From Bacillus sp. CH140a_4T (lineage in GTDB: Bacteria > Bacillota > Bacilli > Bacillales > Bacillaceae_G), in the NCBI RefSeq assembly GCF_008923725.1, contig NZ_WBPF01000021.1, positions 807,016 to 871,015 on the forward strand: a stretch of DNA of 64,000 nucleotides, in the 5' to 3' direction. This document shows, one piece after another, positions 26,654 through 35,846 of this stretch. The stretch's first letter is position 1, and each line of letters starts with the position of its first letter. The translations under genes were made by a program, and so were the position numbers. A model generated the notes under the pieces. It had not been told where the DNA came from and did not search any database. It saw nothing but the letters and a program-made list of their open reading frames with translations.

Positions 26654-28477
26654 ATGTGTGGAATTACAGGTTGGGTCGATTGGAAGGAAGATCTTTCAAA
26701 TCAACATGTTATTTTAGAAGAGATGGCAAATAGTATTCAGCATCGTGGTCCTGATGCTGAAGGATTTTGGTTTTCACCACGTGCTGCCTTTGCACACCGG
26801 CGTTTAATTGTAATTGATCCAGAAGGCGGAACACAGCCGAAGACATTTCGTTCTGGTGATTATACGTATGCTCTTACTTATAATGGAGAAATTTATAATT
26901 TCCGTGAACTGAGAGAGCAACTTCGAAAATGTGGTCATGCATTTGAAACGCACTCAGATACAGAAGTGTTACTACATGCTTATTTAGAATGGAAAGAAGA
27001 TTGCGTACAACATTTAAACGGAATTTTCGCTTTCGCTTTATGGGATGATCAGAAGCAACAACTGTTTTTAGCACGTGATCATTTAGGTGTAAAGCCACTC
27101 TTTTATACAGAAAGAAATGACAGCATTATTTTCGGATCTGAAATTAAAGCATTATTGGCGCATCCATCTGTCCCCGCTGAAATTGATTCGGATGGCATAA
27201 ATGAAATATTTGGATTAGGCTTATTTCGAACTCCAGGATGTGGCGTCTTTAAACATATTCAAGAAGTACGTGCCGGACATTCTATAACATTTACACGTGA
27301 TAAAAAAGTAGTTACGAAGTATTGGAATTTAGAAAGTAAGGTCCATACAGATTCTATAGAAGATACATCATCACATATTTTATCTATTTTACAAGATACA
27401 GTAAAAAGACAATTAATTGCCGATGTTCCTCTCGTCTGTATGTTATCTGGGGGGTTAGATTCTAGCGGCATTACTGCACTAGCCGGGAAAGAATTTGCTG
27501 CTGAAAATAAAACACTTCATACGTATTCCGTTGACTTTGTAAATAGCGCAAAAGATTTCGAGCTGACATTTGCTCGCACTGGTTTAGACGCTCCTTGGGT
27601 AAAACGCGTTTCCGAACATGTAGGGACATCTCATCATGACATTATTGTGAATGCTGAAGAATTAGCAAATCACTTATTCGTTCCCCTCCGTGCAAAAGAT
27701 TTGCCAAGTGCTGGTGAAATGGAAACTTCACTATATTTACTATTTTGCGAAATGAAAAAAGATGCAACTGTAGCTTTATCTGGAGAATCAGCTGATGAAG
27801 TATTCGGTGGGTATCCTTGGTTTCATCAGGAGGAATTACTATATGTAGATAAGTTTCCGTGGCTATCTAATTGGAAAAATACATCTCCTCTTCTACTAAA
27901 TGAAGTAAATAACCAATGCAACTTAGAAAACTATATTGATACACGATTCCAAGAAGCGATACTTGAAGTACCTACTCTTGAAGGTGAAAGTAAAAAATCC
28001 GCGAAGCAGCGTCAAATGTTTTATTTATTTTTAACGAGATTTCTCCCGTTCTTACTTGACCGGAAAGACCGTATGAGTATGGCTGTAGGATTTGAAGTTC
28101 GCGTACCGTTTTGCGATTATCGATTAGTTGAATATTTATGGAACGTTCCTTTCAACATAAAAAGCATTGATAATATTGAAAAAGGCATTTTACGTAGAGC
28201 ACTACAACCTGCTTTACCTGACGATGTACGCAATAGAAGAAAAAGTGCTTATCCAACTTCACAAGACCCACATTATTTACAAACAATCCGTCATTTATCA
28301 CTCGACATGTGCAGCAATAAAAACAATCCTATTTTCTCACTTATTAACCATTCCACATTACTTTCGATTGCCGATGAAAGCAATAAGGAAATTAATAATT
28401 TTGAAGCAAGAAGTGCTATGGAATACATGCTTCAAGTAAATGAATGGTTGAAAACATATCACATCCATATCGCTTAA
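26654..28477 (+). CDS. asnB: Asparagine synthetase, glutamine-hydrolysing
   Basis: 607 residues from the second ATG (26654). This start is chosen because the amidotransferase nucleophile must be the cysteine right after Met (MCGITGW); the first ATG at 26648 would bury it. Domains: N-terminal class II glutaminase (RGPDAEGFW, NGEIYNFRELR, SDTEVLLHAY) and C-terminal ATP-PPi synthetase (LSGGLDSSGITALAG at about 255; SGESADEVFGGYPWF). Makes asparagine from aspartate, glutamine and ATP. Closest in start and size to AsnO of B. subtilis, by memory. Confidence 0.93.
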   Translation: MCGITGWVDWKEDLSNQHVILEEMANSIQHRGPDAEGFWFSPRAAFAHRRLIVIDPEGGTQPKTFRSGDYTYALTYNGEIYNFRELREQLRKCGHAFETHSDTEVLLHAYLEWKEDCVQHLNGIFAFALWDDQKQQLFLARDHLGVKPLFYTERNDSIIFGSEIKALLAHPSVPAEIDSDGINEIFGLGLFRTPGCGVFKHIQEVRAGHSITFTRDKKVVTKYWNLESKVHTDSIEDTSSHILSILQDTVKRQLIADVPLVCMLSGGLDSSGITALAGKEFAAENKTLHTYSVDFVNSAKDFELTFARTGLDAPWVKRVSEHVGTSHHDIIVNAEELANHLFVPLRAKDLPSAGEMETSLYLLFCEMKKDATVALSGESADEVFGGYPWFHQEELLYVDKFPWLSNWKNTSPLLLNEVNNQCNLENYIDTRFQEAILEVPTLEGESKKSAKQRQMFYLFLTRFLPFLLDRKDRMSMAVGFEVRVPFCDYRLVEYLWNVPFNIKSIDNIEKGILRRALQPALPDDVRNRRKSAYPTSQDPHYLQTIRHLSLDMCSNKNNPIFSLINHSTLLSIADESNKEINNFEARSAMEYMLQVNEWLKTYHIHIA

Positions 28478-28479
28478 CA

Positions 28480-28516
28480 AAAAGGAGTTCAAGGGTAAAA
28501 CCCTTGAACTCCTTTT
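28480..28516. terminator. bidirectional terminator
   Basis: Perfect 16-bp stem AAAAGGAGTTCAAGGG/CCCTTGAACTCCTTTT around TAAAA, between convergent genes. Confidence 0.92.
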
Positions 28517-28519
28517 ATA

Positions 28520-29305
28520 TTAATTAGCGCATCTTTTATTTTCAGTATCAATGGACCATCCAATAATAGTGGCACAATCTCTACCTTTCCACTGCAGTAC
28601 ATTTGTTAATACTGGTTCAATCTGTAAACTATTTCCGTCGTGCAATATTTCTACTAAAGATTGATCATCATCAAACCTTCGTTTATCACACTCTAAAATA
28701 CCGTCCGTTGCCATTACGATGTGATTCATTCCTTTTTCTAATCCTCTTACACCTGACGTAAAGCAAGGTGTATTTGCTGCGAAAATATTTTTCCTACCAA
28801 TATATTCGTAATTTTTCCGTTTATTTAATCGCCCTTTACCATTCTTCGTTTTCTCAGAATGGAATAAATATGCGAAGCAATCACCAACTGATAGCCAATA
28901 TAAAAATTCGCCTTTTCGCAAACAAATTAAGCATGCAAGTTCCTCACCATCTTGATCACATTTTTCAATAAACAATTCATCTGTAAATAACGCTAATAAG
29001 TACATATGTGTATGATGAAAAGCTAAATGTATCGGGTAGGAAAATAACTCTTTTAGTTTCTCTTTTCTTTCTGAAATGGCTTCTATTATATAATCAATAT
29101 TTTTTGTTTTGTGGTGTGTATCAAAAATCATAACAAATTCAAATTGTAACTCAGGATCCCACCAAGCAAGCACCGCATCTCCTCGTTCATATGCATCACT
29201 TTCTTGATTTCCCCCATATACGCCGACTGAAAGAGGACCACATTTTTCAACATGTATTTCATCTACATACATCTGTTCATGACTCATCCATTTGAATGTA
29301 TTCAC
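28520..29305 (-). CDS. PP2C-like serine phosphatase domain protein
   Basis: 261 residues from a GTG at 29305 that has AGAGAGG nine bases upstream; an ATG at 29314 abuts that site and is less likely. The layout is PP2C-like: SVGVYGGNQESDAYERGDAV near the N-terminus, FVMIFDTHHKTKN in place of the usual V-x-DGxGGH, IVMATDGILECD matching the SDGL motif, and RDCATIIGW at the end. The changed second motif suggests altered metal binding. No partner kinase is near. Substrate unknown. Confidence 0.72.
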   Translation of the reverse strand: MNTFKWMSHEQMYVDEIHVEKCGPLSVGVYGGNQESDAYERGDAVLAWWDPELQFEFVMIFDTHHKTKNIDYIIEAISERKEKLKELFSYPIHLAFHHTHMYLLALFTDELFIEKCDQDGEELACLICLRKGEFLYWLSVGDCFAYLFHSEKTKNGKGRLNKRKNYEYIGRKNIFAANTPCFTSGVRGLEKGMNHIVMATDGILECDKRRFDDDQSLVEILHDGNSLQIEPVLTNVLQWKGRDCATIIGWSIDTENKRCAN

Positions 29306-29471
29306 AGCTATCATCCTCTCTCTTGCTAAATGTATACCTTTACACATAGATTACCTTATATTTCAATAAAAATAAACTTTTTCAACATTTTTTATCCAAA
29401 TAAAAGGATTTTATTTCTATCCTCACGAATATATCTTAATGTACGATATAAAAACAGGGGGATTTATCATT

Positions 29472-29882
29472 ATGAAAGACATCAATCAACATTGGGAGAG
29501 CATTTATTATCACTTACGATATGAGTATGAAGACAACCTTTCTCACCAAGCCATTCGTATTTTACAACTCATTTCCCGCGAGAAAGATATAACAATTGGA
29601 AGAGTGGCTACTGAGCTTAGTCTCTCTCATAACACAGCGTCTGAACACGTAAAGCGCCTTATTCAAAAAGGATTTATCATGAAAGAAAGAAACAAACAAG
29701 ATGAAAGAGTTGTGAACCTTACTTTAACGAAAGAAGGCATTGAAGTATTAGAAAAGCATACTTTACTAGATAAAGAAAAGATAAAAATATTAGAATCACA
29801 GTTATCAAAAGAAGAACAACAATTAATCGAAAAAGCTTTTTCGTTATTAGCGAAGGAGGCAAAGTATGCATTTCCTCGTTAA
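29472..29882 (+). CDS. MarR family transcriptional regulator
   Basis: 136 residues from the ATG at 29472 (AGGGGGA upstream). Winged helix with ILQLISREKDITIGRVATELS, SHNTASEHVKRLIQKGFIMKE and the wing DERVVNLTLTKEG, then a dimerisation helix pair. The DUF3147 gene begins inside its last codons and an alpha/beta hydrolase follows, so the three are likely one transcript controlled by this protein. Confidence 0.9.
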   Translation: MKDINQHWESIYYHLRYEYEDNLSHQAIRILQLISREKDITIGRVATELSLSHNTASEHVKRLIQKGFIMKERNKQDERVVNLTLTKEGIEVLEKHTLLDKEKIKILESQLSKEEQQLIEKAFSLLAKEAKYAFPR

Positions 29883-30195
29883 AGTAATCGTTTCAGCACT
29901 TATTATCGGCGTTATTACTGAAGTCGCTAAACATTATAGTACGATAGGCGGGTTTATTGCTGCCCTTCCTCTCGTAAGTTTACTAAGCTTATTTTGGATT
30001 TCTTTCGAAGGCGGGAACAAACAAGAATTAAGTCAATTTGCTATAGGCGTATTATATGGATTTCCTGCATCCGCACTACTATTATTTATCGTCTATATTG
30101 GTCTAAAAAATTCGTTTTCACTTAGTACATCTGTCCTGTTCGGTATAGGGGGTTGGTGCATTGTTTTTGCTTGTCAAAAATTATTTCAAGCTTAG
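29866..30195 (+). CDS. DUF3147 family membrane protein
   Basis: 109 residues, four hydrophobic helices (VIVSALIIGVITEVAKHY, GGFIAALPLVSLLSLFWI, FAIGVLYGFPASALLLFIVYIGL, SVLFGIGGWCIVFACQKLF). The pattern fits DUF3147, an uncharacterised small inner-membrane family. Its start overlaps the MarR gene by 17 bp, with GCGAAGGAGG as ribosome site inside that gene. Confidence 0.82.
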   Translation: MHFLVKVIVSALIIGVITEVAKHYSTIGGFIAALPLVSLLSLFWISFEGGNKQELSQFAIGVLYGFPASALLLFIVYIGLKNSFSLSTSVLFGIGGWCIVFACQKLFQA

Positions 30196-30219
30196 TTAGG
30201 AGGGTTTACTATTTATAAA

Positions 30220-31071
30220 TTGGTAGAGGTACTGGGGCAAACTATAGAAGTATATATAAAAGGAAGTAGTAAACAAACGGTAGTTATTCAGACCGGAATG
30301 GGTTGCTCATTTTATGATTGGCTCCCTATTATAGAAAAACTTTCACAACATTTTACAGTCGTTTCCTACCATCGCCCAGGTTACGGAAAAAGCGAACTAG
30401 GAAATCATTCACGTACTACAAGACAAGCAACAAAAGAACTTCATATGTTACTACAAAAACTGGATATTCACGAACCAATCATTCTAATCGGCCATTCCTA
30501 CGGAGGCTTATGCGCACAACATTTTGCGATGTTACATGAAGATAAACTGCAAGCACTTATTTTAGTTGATTCTACTTCCATGAACTTACACCGACTAGAT
30601 GAACTTTATTTACCAATTTCTGATCAAACAGATTCGGACGATATGTGGCTTCAAAAATATAATACATACTCCAAAATGGATGTAGACATGCTTTCTAATG
30701 AACTAAAACCTATAATCGCTAACCAATCAAGACAGTACATTGAATTTTCTACCTCTCCTCTATTGTATAAAGCGACAGCTTCTGAACTATATGAATGGAA
30801 AAATTGTGCTCGCTCAATAAAAAAGCTATATATAACATTAAAAGTACCATTAATCGTTATAGGTAGAGATCCTCATTATTCTATTACTCAGTTGACTGAG
30901 GGCGGCATGCCAAAAGAGGAAGCAACACAACTTGAATCAATGTGGCAAGAACTAATTCATGAACAATTACAACTCTCAATACATAGCCAATATATACTTG
31001 CCGAACATGCTGGTCACGGAATCGAAATTGATCGACCAGATATTATTATTGAAGCAATTCAATCTCTATAA
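30220..31071 (+). CDS. Alpha/beta hydrolase
   Basis: 283 residues counted from a TTG at 30220. Nucleophile elbow GHSYGG (Ser near 94), oxyanion strand VIQTGMGCSFYDW, VDSTSM after the elbow and a late His in LAEHAGHGIEID. There is no ATG: AGGAGGG at 30198-30204 is six bases from ATT TAT AAA TTG at 30211, so translation more likely begins at the ATT or a mutated ATG; the TTG is 15 bases away. Third gene of the MarR operon. Confidence 0.8.
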   Translation: MVEVLGQTIEVYIKGSSKQTVVIQTGMGCSFYDWLPIIEKLSQHFTVVSYHRPGYGKSELGNHSRTTRQATKELHMLLQKLDIHEPIILIGHSYGGLCAQHFAMLHEDKLQALILVDSTSMNLHRLDELYLPISDQTDSDDMWLQKYNTYSKMDVDMLSNELKPIIANQSRQYIEFSTSPLLYKATASELYEWKNCARSIKKLYITLKVPLIVIGRDPHYSITQLTEGGMPKEEATQLESMWQELIHEQLQLSIHSQYILAEHAGHGIEIDRPDIIIEAIQSL

Positions 31072-31073
31072 AT

Positions 31074-31105
31074 AAAAAAAGGAAGCAACTAAAGCTGCTT
31101 CCTTA
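31074..31105 (-). terminator. terminator of the 123-residue protein gene
   Basis: GGAAGCA/TGCTTCC stem with an A-run on the left that gives the reverse strand a T-run of seven; weak T-run on the forward side. Confidence 0.6.
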
Positions 31106-31110
31106 CTTAT

Positions 31111-31482
31111 CTATTCATAATCTTCTTCATCATCGATTTCTTCGTAATACGCATTCCCATTACTTACATAAATAGGACCGTTCGCAACGTCAATACGTAA
31201 TACCCATGCCCACGGCACAGCTAAACGCTTATGTATTGCTCGCCAAAAGCTCATTGATTTTCTTTCGTACTCCTGGAACTCCTGAAGTAACTCTTTATAG
31301 GAGGAACCGTCTAACTGAATATTTGCTTCTAGCAAACGAGAATGGGCATAGTACTGCAGCTCTAGTTCAGCAGCAATTTCCATTTCTTCTTCCGTTGCCA
31401 TACCAATAATTGTTCCATCTGCTGGTGCAATTTCATATACGTTGTGAACTTCAATAAGCCCTTCTTTCTCTTTCTCAAACAT
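31111..31482 (-). CDS. Hypothetical acidic protein
   Basis: 123 residues from the ATG at 31482 with TAAAGGAGG upstream. Soluble, acidic, predominantly helical in the middle (EEEMEIAAELELQYYAHSRLLEA) and ending in a strongly acidic tail (EEIDDEEDYE). The centre has FWRAIHKRLAVPWAWVLRIDV and ANGPIYVSNG. I do not recognise a family. Confidence 0.7.
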   Translation of the reverse strand: MFEKEKEGLIEVHNVYEIAPADGTIIGMATEEEMEIAAELELQYYAHSRLLEANIQLDGSSYKELLQEFQEYERKSMSFWRAIHKRLAVPWAWVLRIDVANGPIYVSNGNAYYEEIDDEEDYE

Positions 31483-31571
31483 GTAAACAGCCTCCTTTAA
31501 CATATATTTTTTATGTTACAAAGTCATACTTCTACAATAACTTCTCTCTTCCCTCTTTTTTTGATAAACTT

Positions 31572-32147
31572 TTACAAATTATTTATCTGATAATCTGTAG
31601 ACTGTATTCTTTCAGCAGAACTGAAACAATTATTATCAAAAGTTAATTTATACACGTCAGGCATATAAAGGGTTTTCCAAAACTGAAAATCATATTTCGA
31701 GTCAAAATAATTCATTAGTAATACCATAATATTTCCATGAGTACCTATTACAATATTCTTACCTTTATATTTTTTTAATATACTTTGCATACAAATTACA
31801 GCACGTCTTTGTGCTACATCATTTGATTCTCCGCCTTCGTATGCATAATTCCAATCTTTCCACACTTTCTCCATAGCACCATTAAAATCCTGTACTGGCT
31901 CTGTACTTAATAATCTTTCCCGTAAATCTTCTTCTATTTGTATCGATATATTATATGTATTCGCAATTCCTTGTACAGTTTGAATTGCTCTTTTATACGG
32001 GCTAGAAATCACAACATCAATATGTTTATCTTTTAATAAGCGCGTTACATTCTCTGCATCACAATGCCCTTTTTCAGATAAAGGCCGTTCCCGCTCTCCT
32101 TTTGTATATGTAGAGTGGGCATGACGGACGAAATATATTGTGCTCAT
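31572..32147 (-). CDS. Histidine phosphatase (phosphoglycerate mutase-like) family protein
   Basis: 191 residues. Phosphohistidine motif FVRHAHS (His9), RPLSEKGHCDAENV, the acid in RERLLS and the second catalytic His in IVIGTHGNIMVLL are all present. Such proteins dephosphorylate small metabolites or proteins; substrate unknown. No evident operon partner. Confidence 0.9.
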   Translation of the reverse strand: MSTIYFVRHAHSTYTKGERERPLSEKGHCDAENVTRLLKDKHIDVVISSPYKRAIQTVQGIANTYNISIQIEEDLRERLLSTEPVQDFNGAMEKVWKDWNYAYEGGESNDVAQRRAVICMQSILKKYKGKNIVIGTHGNIMVLLMNYFDSKYDFQFWKTLYMPDVYKLTFDNNCFSSAERIQSTDYQINNL

Positions 32148-32260
32148 TTATTCATCTCCCTTTTCTTTTTCTAATTCTAATTCAATACATTACCATTACA
32201 TCCATTTACTTTTATAATAGGTGCTGTCAATGTTACATGTTGATTTTCATATTTATGAAA

Positions 32261-32287
32261 GGGAAACACCTTAATACGGTGTTTCCC
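32261..32287. terminator. Hairpin downstream of the DUF3885 gene
   Basis: Perfect stem GGGAAACACC/GGTGTTTCCC, loop TTAATAC; on the reverse strand followed by TTTCAT, a weak T-run. Confidence 0.6.
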
Positions 32288-32307
32288 TCATTTAAAATAG
32301 ACTACAT

Positions 32308-32949
32308 TCAATTAAATACTTTATCAATTTTATTCCTATCGTAATCTAATATCCAATCATTATATGTATGATAGATATCCCTAATTGTATTAGGAGAAGT
32401 AGCTAATACATCACAACCCCTATCATCATAAACGTGAAATATAGTATTCTTGTTAATATTTATAAAATACACCCTATGAAAAATACTCGGTTTTATTCCC
32501 ATATCTTGATTACAAATTGCTTTTAGCATAGGAATGTATTTCAATTCAGAAACCTTACATTTCAAAGTATATCTATGAGTTTTATATACCCCGTCTTCAT
32601 CGTCTTCTGGAAAAATATAAGGGATTGTATTTTTCTGTAACTTAAACAAATCGGACTTCTCTTTTACATACTTAGAAAAGATATTCAATTTGTGTTTGAA
32701 AATTTCACCGTCTGCATAGTCATTTACATCCACTACGATATAAATATCATCTTCTGTTGCATGTAAAGACTGAAATAAAGTAATCGCTCTATTATAAACG
32801 CCTTCTAAATATGTGCAGTTTTCATAAATGTTATTGCAATCATAGTTCACACCTAATCTAAAGCGAATACCAATATCCCCATTATAAAATAGAGGTGGTC
32901 TAAGTTCTAAATTTGGAAACGTTTCAAGCATATACTCATTCAACCTCAT
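32308..32949 (-). CDS. DUF3885 domain protein
   Basis: 213 residues from the ATG at 32949 (AAAGGTAGG upstream). Starts MRLNEYMLETFPNLELRPPLFYNG and has GIRFRLGVNYDC, IYIVVDVNDYAD, and a C-terminal HVYDDRGCDVLA followed by YNDWILDYDR; these agree with the DUF3885 family found in Bacillus, whose function is unknown. Soluble, no signal peptide. Confidence 0.75.
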   Translation of the reverse strand: MRLNEYMLETFPNLELRPPLFYNGDIGIRFRLGVNYDCNNIYENCTYLEGVYNRAITLFQSLHATEDDIYIVVDVNDYADGEIFKHKLNIFSKYVKEKSDLFKLQKNTIPYIFPEDDEDGVYKTHRYTLKCKVSELKYIPMLKAICNQDMGIKPSIFHRVYFININKNTIFHVYDDRGCDVLATSPNTIRDIYHTYNDWILDYDRNKIDKVFN

Positions 32950-32999
32950 CTCAACACCTACCTTTAACAACTTCTTGTTTACACAATAAAATTATTCTA

Positions 33000-34091
33000 T
33001 TATAATTTTTTTCTAAATTCCTCACTTGTTATAATGTCTCGAATAAAATAATCTATATTATTTCTCAGCTTTTGGTATGCAACTTGATCTTCTATATCGT
33101 TAAACATAATGACAACTTCTACTTTAGTCCCTTTCTTATCTGTAGTATACAAGCTTTTTGTCAATACGAATGCAGTAGAACCACCTTTTTGACCAGCATA
33201 TTCAAACTTACTATTTTTAACTGTTCCTTTGAAAATATTCTCGATTTCTTCTTGCATTGGTTTTGGAAAATACTTTCTACTATTTATCTTTTCCATTATA
33301 CTCATATAATCTTTAGTGTTTGCACCCACTAATCGATCTGACCAAATTCGCTGAAATTCCATATCTACTTTTAATGGGATATCCCGTTTTTTCCATTCTT
33401 CTTCATCTTTCATCCATTCATGTATTTGTAACACATGTTTATTATATTCATCTTTTGACATGTTACGTAACGTTTTTAATGACTGATTTTCTGGCACATG
33501 AAGTTCTTTTTCTAAGTATCCTCTCATATATAGTGAAGCAGTATATGAAGTGAACTTGTCATGACTAGTAAGCTCTAATTCTTTTAAACTATCATTTACT
33601 CTTTCTATTCCAAGCTTATCTAGCAAATATGTTGTATTTGCATTAGAACTATAATGAATCATTCCTTTAGCAACTTCTTCTAAAGCGATTTGTCCATTTT
33701 TCACTAATTCTCTCGTTTTTGCATCTTCTAACCAGTCAGGGTGTGCTCCACCATCAGTGTTTTTAACGTAATATTTTTCTAGCTCCTGCAATGAAATTTG
33801 TTCATCACGACTTATTTTTCCTTCTGACACTTGCTTAGCAAATTCAACTGCTATTACAATTTTGGCCATACTCGCTAATGGCAATTTTACATCTTCATTT
33901 ATAGATGTTATTACGTCCCCATTTTTTCTAATTAGTAATGAACATGTTTTATCACCTTTATGTTCTTTTATGTACTGTAGTACGTAATTAGGATCTTCTT
34001 TTGACAAGTAGTACTTCATAATAAAAAAGAAAGCTATAACGGCTACTATAATAACTCCTGCAACAATTCCTATAATCTTTAATATGTTCAC
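33000..34091 (-). CDS. Membrane-anchored serine hydrolase, class A beta-lactamase-like
   Basis: 363 residues. N-terminal anchor helix (IIGIVAGVIIVAVIAFFFIM). Penicillin-recognising motifs: SxxK in LPLASMAK (Ser about 74), SxN-like YSSNAN, and KGG in AGQKGGSTAFV. A typical class A Glu166 loop is not evident, so it may be a carboxypeptidase-like or non-lactamase hydrolase. The substrate is likely cell-wall related. It stands alone. Confidence 0.82.
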   Translation of the reverse strand: MNILKIIGIVAGVIIVAVIAFFFIMKYYLSKEDPNYVLQYIKEHKGDKTCSLLIRKNGDVITSINEDVKLPLASMAKIVIAVEFAKQVSEGKISRDEQISLQELEKYYVKNTDGGAHPDWLEDAKTRELVKNGQIALEEVAKGMIHYSSNANTTYLLDKLGIERVNDSLKELELTSHDKFTSYTASLYMRGYLEKELHVPENQSLKTLRNMSKDEYNKHVLQIHEWMKDEEEWKKRDIPLKVDMEFQRIWSDRLVGANTKDYMSIMEKINSRKYFPKPMQEEIENIFKGTVKNSKFEYAGQKGGSTAFVLTKSLYTTDKKGTKVEVVIMFNDIEDQVAYQKLRNNIDYFIRDIITSEEFRKKL

Positions 34092-34160
34092 AATGTGCCC
34101 CCTTTACTAAATTCCCTCCTATATGATTATAACGAATATAATTACAAAATTATACAAAAC

Positions 34161-34194
34161 AGAGTAACTCTTCCTAAAAAGAAAGGGTTACTCT
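34161..34194 (-). terminator. terminator of the cupin gene
   Basis: AGAGTAAC/GTTACTCT stem; reverse strand continues with TTTTG. It overlaps the cupin stop codon. Confidence 0.6.
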
Positions 34195-34823
34195 ATTTCA
34201 CATGATGTTATTTGTCCATTTAACGTAACAATTATATTTGAGTCGTCACTTTCTTTAAAACCTTTTAATCGTTTGGAGTTAGGAGGACCAATTACAACTG
34301 ACTCCTTAATTGGCGAAAGATCCTTTCCTAACTTTTCCGCACTTACACCGTATGCGGCTTGAAATACTTCTGGCGGTGTTAATCTAAGTATGTCTGACCC
34401 CTCCGCTGTTTCAAACTGATCGTTATTGAAGAACAAATGTAATTGTACTTCTTCTGTTACCGCTGTGATCCAATGCCACCATCCCATTGGAATAAAGACA
34501 GTTTGCCCCGCCTTTACATGATAATTTTGCAATTGATTCGTTTCGGGATTTAAAATGGATGTAACTGCTTCTCCTGATACTACAACATCTAACTCCCACG
34601 CATTCGGATGCCAATGTGGTTCCCGCATATGCCCTTTTGTCATAAATAAATCAACAAATGCTCCTCCTATCATCGCTGGTAACTGTGTTGACGTAACTTC
34701 ATATGCAACGTTTTTCTCATCCCTTTTGAAAAAGACATTTTTTCTCGAATCAAAGAAAAGGTTTGGGGTTCCTGAGCTTTTCTTTAAATTTTTATTATCT
34801 GGAACATAACCTGAACTACTCAT
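34188..34823 (-). CDS. Cupin domain protein
   Basis: 211 residues from the ATG at 34823, preceded by AAGAGGG. Cupin motif 1 is HWHPNAWELDVVVSGEAV and motif 2 GQTVFIPMGWWHWITAV; together they supply metal-binding His and Glu residues like those of oxalate decarboxylase-type single cupins. The N-terminal 50 residues are polar. Reaction unknown. Confidence 0.82.
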   Translation of the reverse strand: MSSSGYVPDNKNLKKSSGTPNLFFDSRKNVFFKRDEKNVAYEVTSTQLPAMIGGAFVDLFMTKGHMREPHWHPNAWELDVVVSGEAVTSILNPETNQLQNYHVKAGQTVFIPMGWWHWITAVTEEVQLHLFFNNDQFETAEGSDILRLTPPEVFQAAYGVSAEKLGKDLSPIKESVVIGPPNSKRLKGFKESDDSNIIVTLNGQITSCEIE

Positions 34824-34911
34824 TTTATCCCTCTTTTCCACTCCGAACATTTCTATCTTCACACTGTATCGTATGGAAAAAACGTATGAATGTGCCTAAT
34901 CATTCACATAA

Positions 34912-34947
34912 CAAAAAAACATGCCTTCATAATGAGCGCATGTTTTG
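34912..34947 (-). terminator. terminator of the small DUF4083-like gene
   Basis: AAAACATGC/GCATGTTTTTTT hairpin read on the reverse strand, 38 bp past the stop codon. Confidence 0.75.
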
Positions 34948-34985
34948 TGATATTCTTCACATTGTTTAGTTAAAAAATAAACTTT

Positions 34986-35147
34986 TTACTTACCATGATG
35001 TAACATTAAATCACTAAGTTCTTCTTCGATGTGATTTAATTTCGCAACGCCTTCTTTCCACTTATGAATATAACGTGAAACCCCGACAATAAATAAAACA
35101 ATAATTGTAGAAAGAATAATACCATATACGATTGTTACAGTACTCAT
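34986..35147 (-). CDS. Small membrane protein (53 residues, DUF4083-like)
   Basis: ATG at 35147 with AAGGAAG seven bases upstream; 53 codons. One transmembrane helix (IVYGIILSTIIVLFIVGVS) followed by a basic then acidic amphipathic helix (YIHKWKEGVAKLNHIEEEL). A hairpin terminator follows. It resembles the DUF4083 group of short Bacillus membrane proteins, from memory. Function unknown. Confidence 0.7.
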   Translation of the reverse strand: MSTVTIVYGIILSTIIVLFIVGVSRYIHKWKEGVAKLNHIEEELSDLMLHHGK

Positions 35148-35370
35148 AGTTACACTTCCTTATAATTAGTAATGTTGTTATTAGTTATATTTTTATTATA
35201 AACCTTTTTCTTTTAAAATACTTCGATTTCAACTTTTTGTAACAAAATTGATTTTTCTAACATTTCGTTCATAAAAATGGCATATTTTTCACAAATTATA
35301 CAAAACTTCACCATATGTACTATTACCATATGAGTTATATTATTTAATAGGAAAAAGGGGATGATATACT

Positions 35371-35793
35371 ATGACGACTTGGTTTATTGTTATGTTAGTT
35401 GTATTTGGGGCATTTAAAATTATCGTTTCTAGCCTTCCCAACTCTGTTATTGAATCCATTATTAGCAAGTACGAAACACATCCACAACTTGACGAAGAGA
35501 ATTCGACTGTTACAATCAATGGAAATAACTTAGAAGGCGAACAAAAATCCAAAATTATTCATGATTTTAACGAAGGTTTATTTTTAGATCGCTATTATGC
35601 ACCACCTCACAATGAGGGCACGCCTTTAATTATCAATGCAAAACGTGGCAAAAAAGATTTTACATTTTATATTTATAGTCATGAAGAGCATGTTGATGTT
35701 GTAAAGCAACATAAAAAGAAGGTAGTTGCTTATAGTTTACGCTCTAAAAACCTTCAAAATAATGATATGTTCGTGTCAGCTGATTTAGCTTAA
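35371..35793 (+). CDS. yfmQ: YfmQ-like protein
   Basis: 140 residues. N-terminal hydrophobic segment (TTWFIVMLVVFGAFKIIVSSL) then a soluble domain with DFNEGLFLDRYYAPPHNEG and KDFTFYIYSHEEHVDVV. Size and features agree with B. subtilis YfmQ, a family of unknown function; the assignment is from memory. AAAAGGGG precedes the ATG and a strong terminator follows. Confidence 0.65.
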   Translation: MTTWFIVMLVVFGAFKIIVSSLPNSVIESIISKYETHPQLDEENSTVTINGNNLEGEQKSKIIHDFNEGLFLDRYYAPPHNEGTPLIINAKRGKKDFTFYIYSHEEHVDVVKQHKKKVVAYSLRSKNLQNNDMFVSADLA

Positions 35794-35807
35794 TACTCAT
35801 TTATTAG

Positions 35808-35841
35808 AAAAAGGAATCCATATGTTTACGGATTCCTTTTT
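35808..35841. terminator. bidirectional terminator
   Basis: AAAAAGGAATCC/GGATTCCTTTTT hairpin between convergent genes. Confidence 0.9.
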
Positions 35842-35846
35842 ACTAT

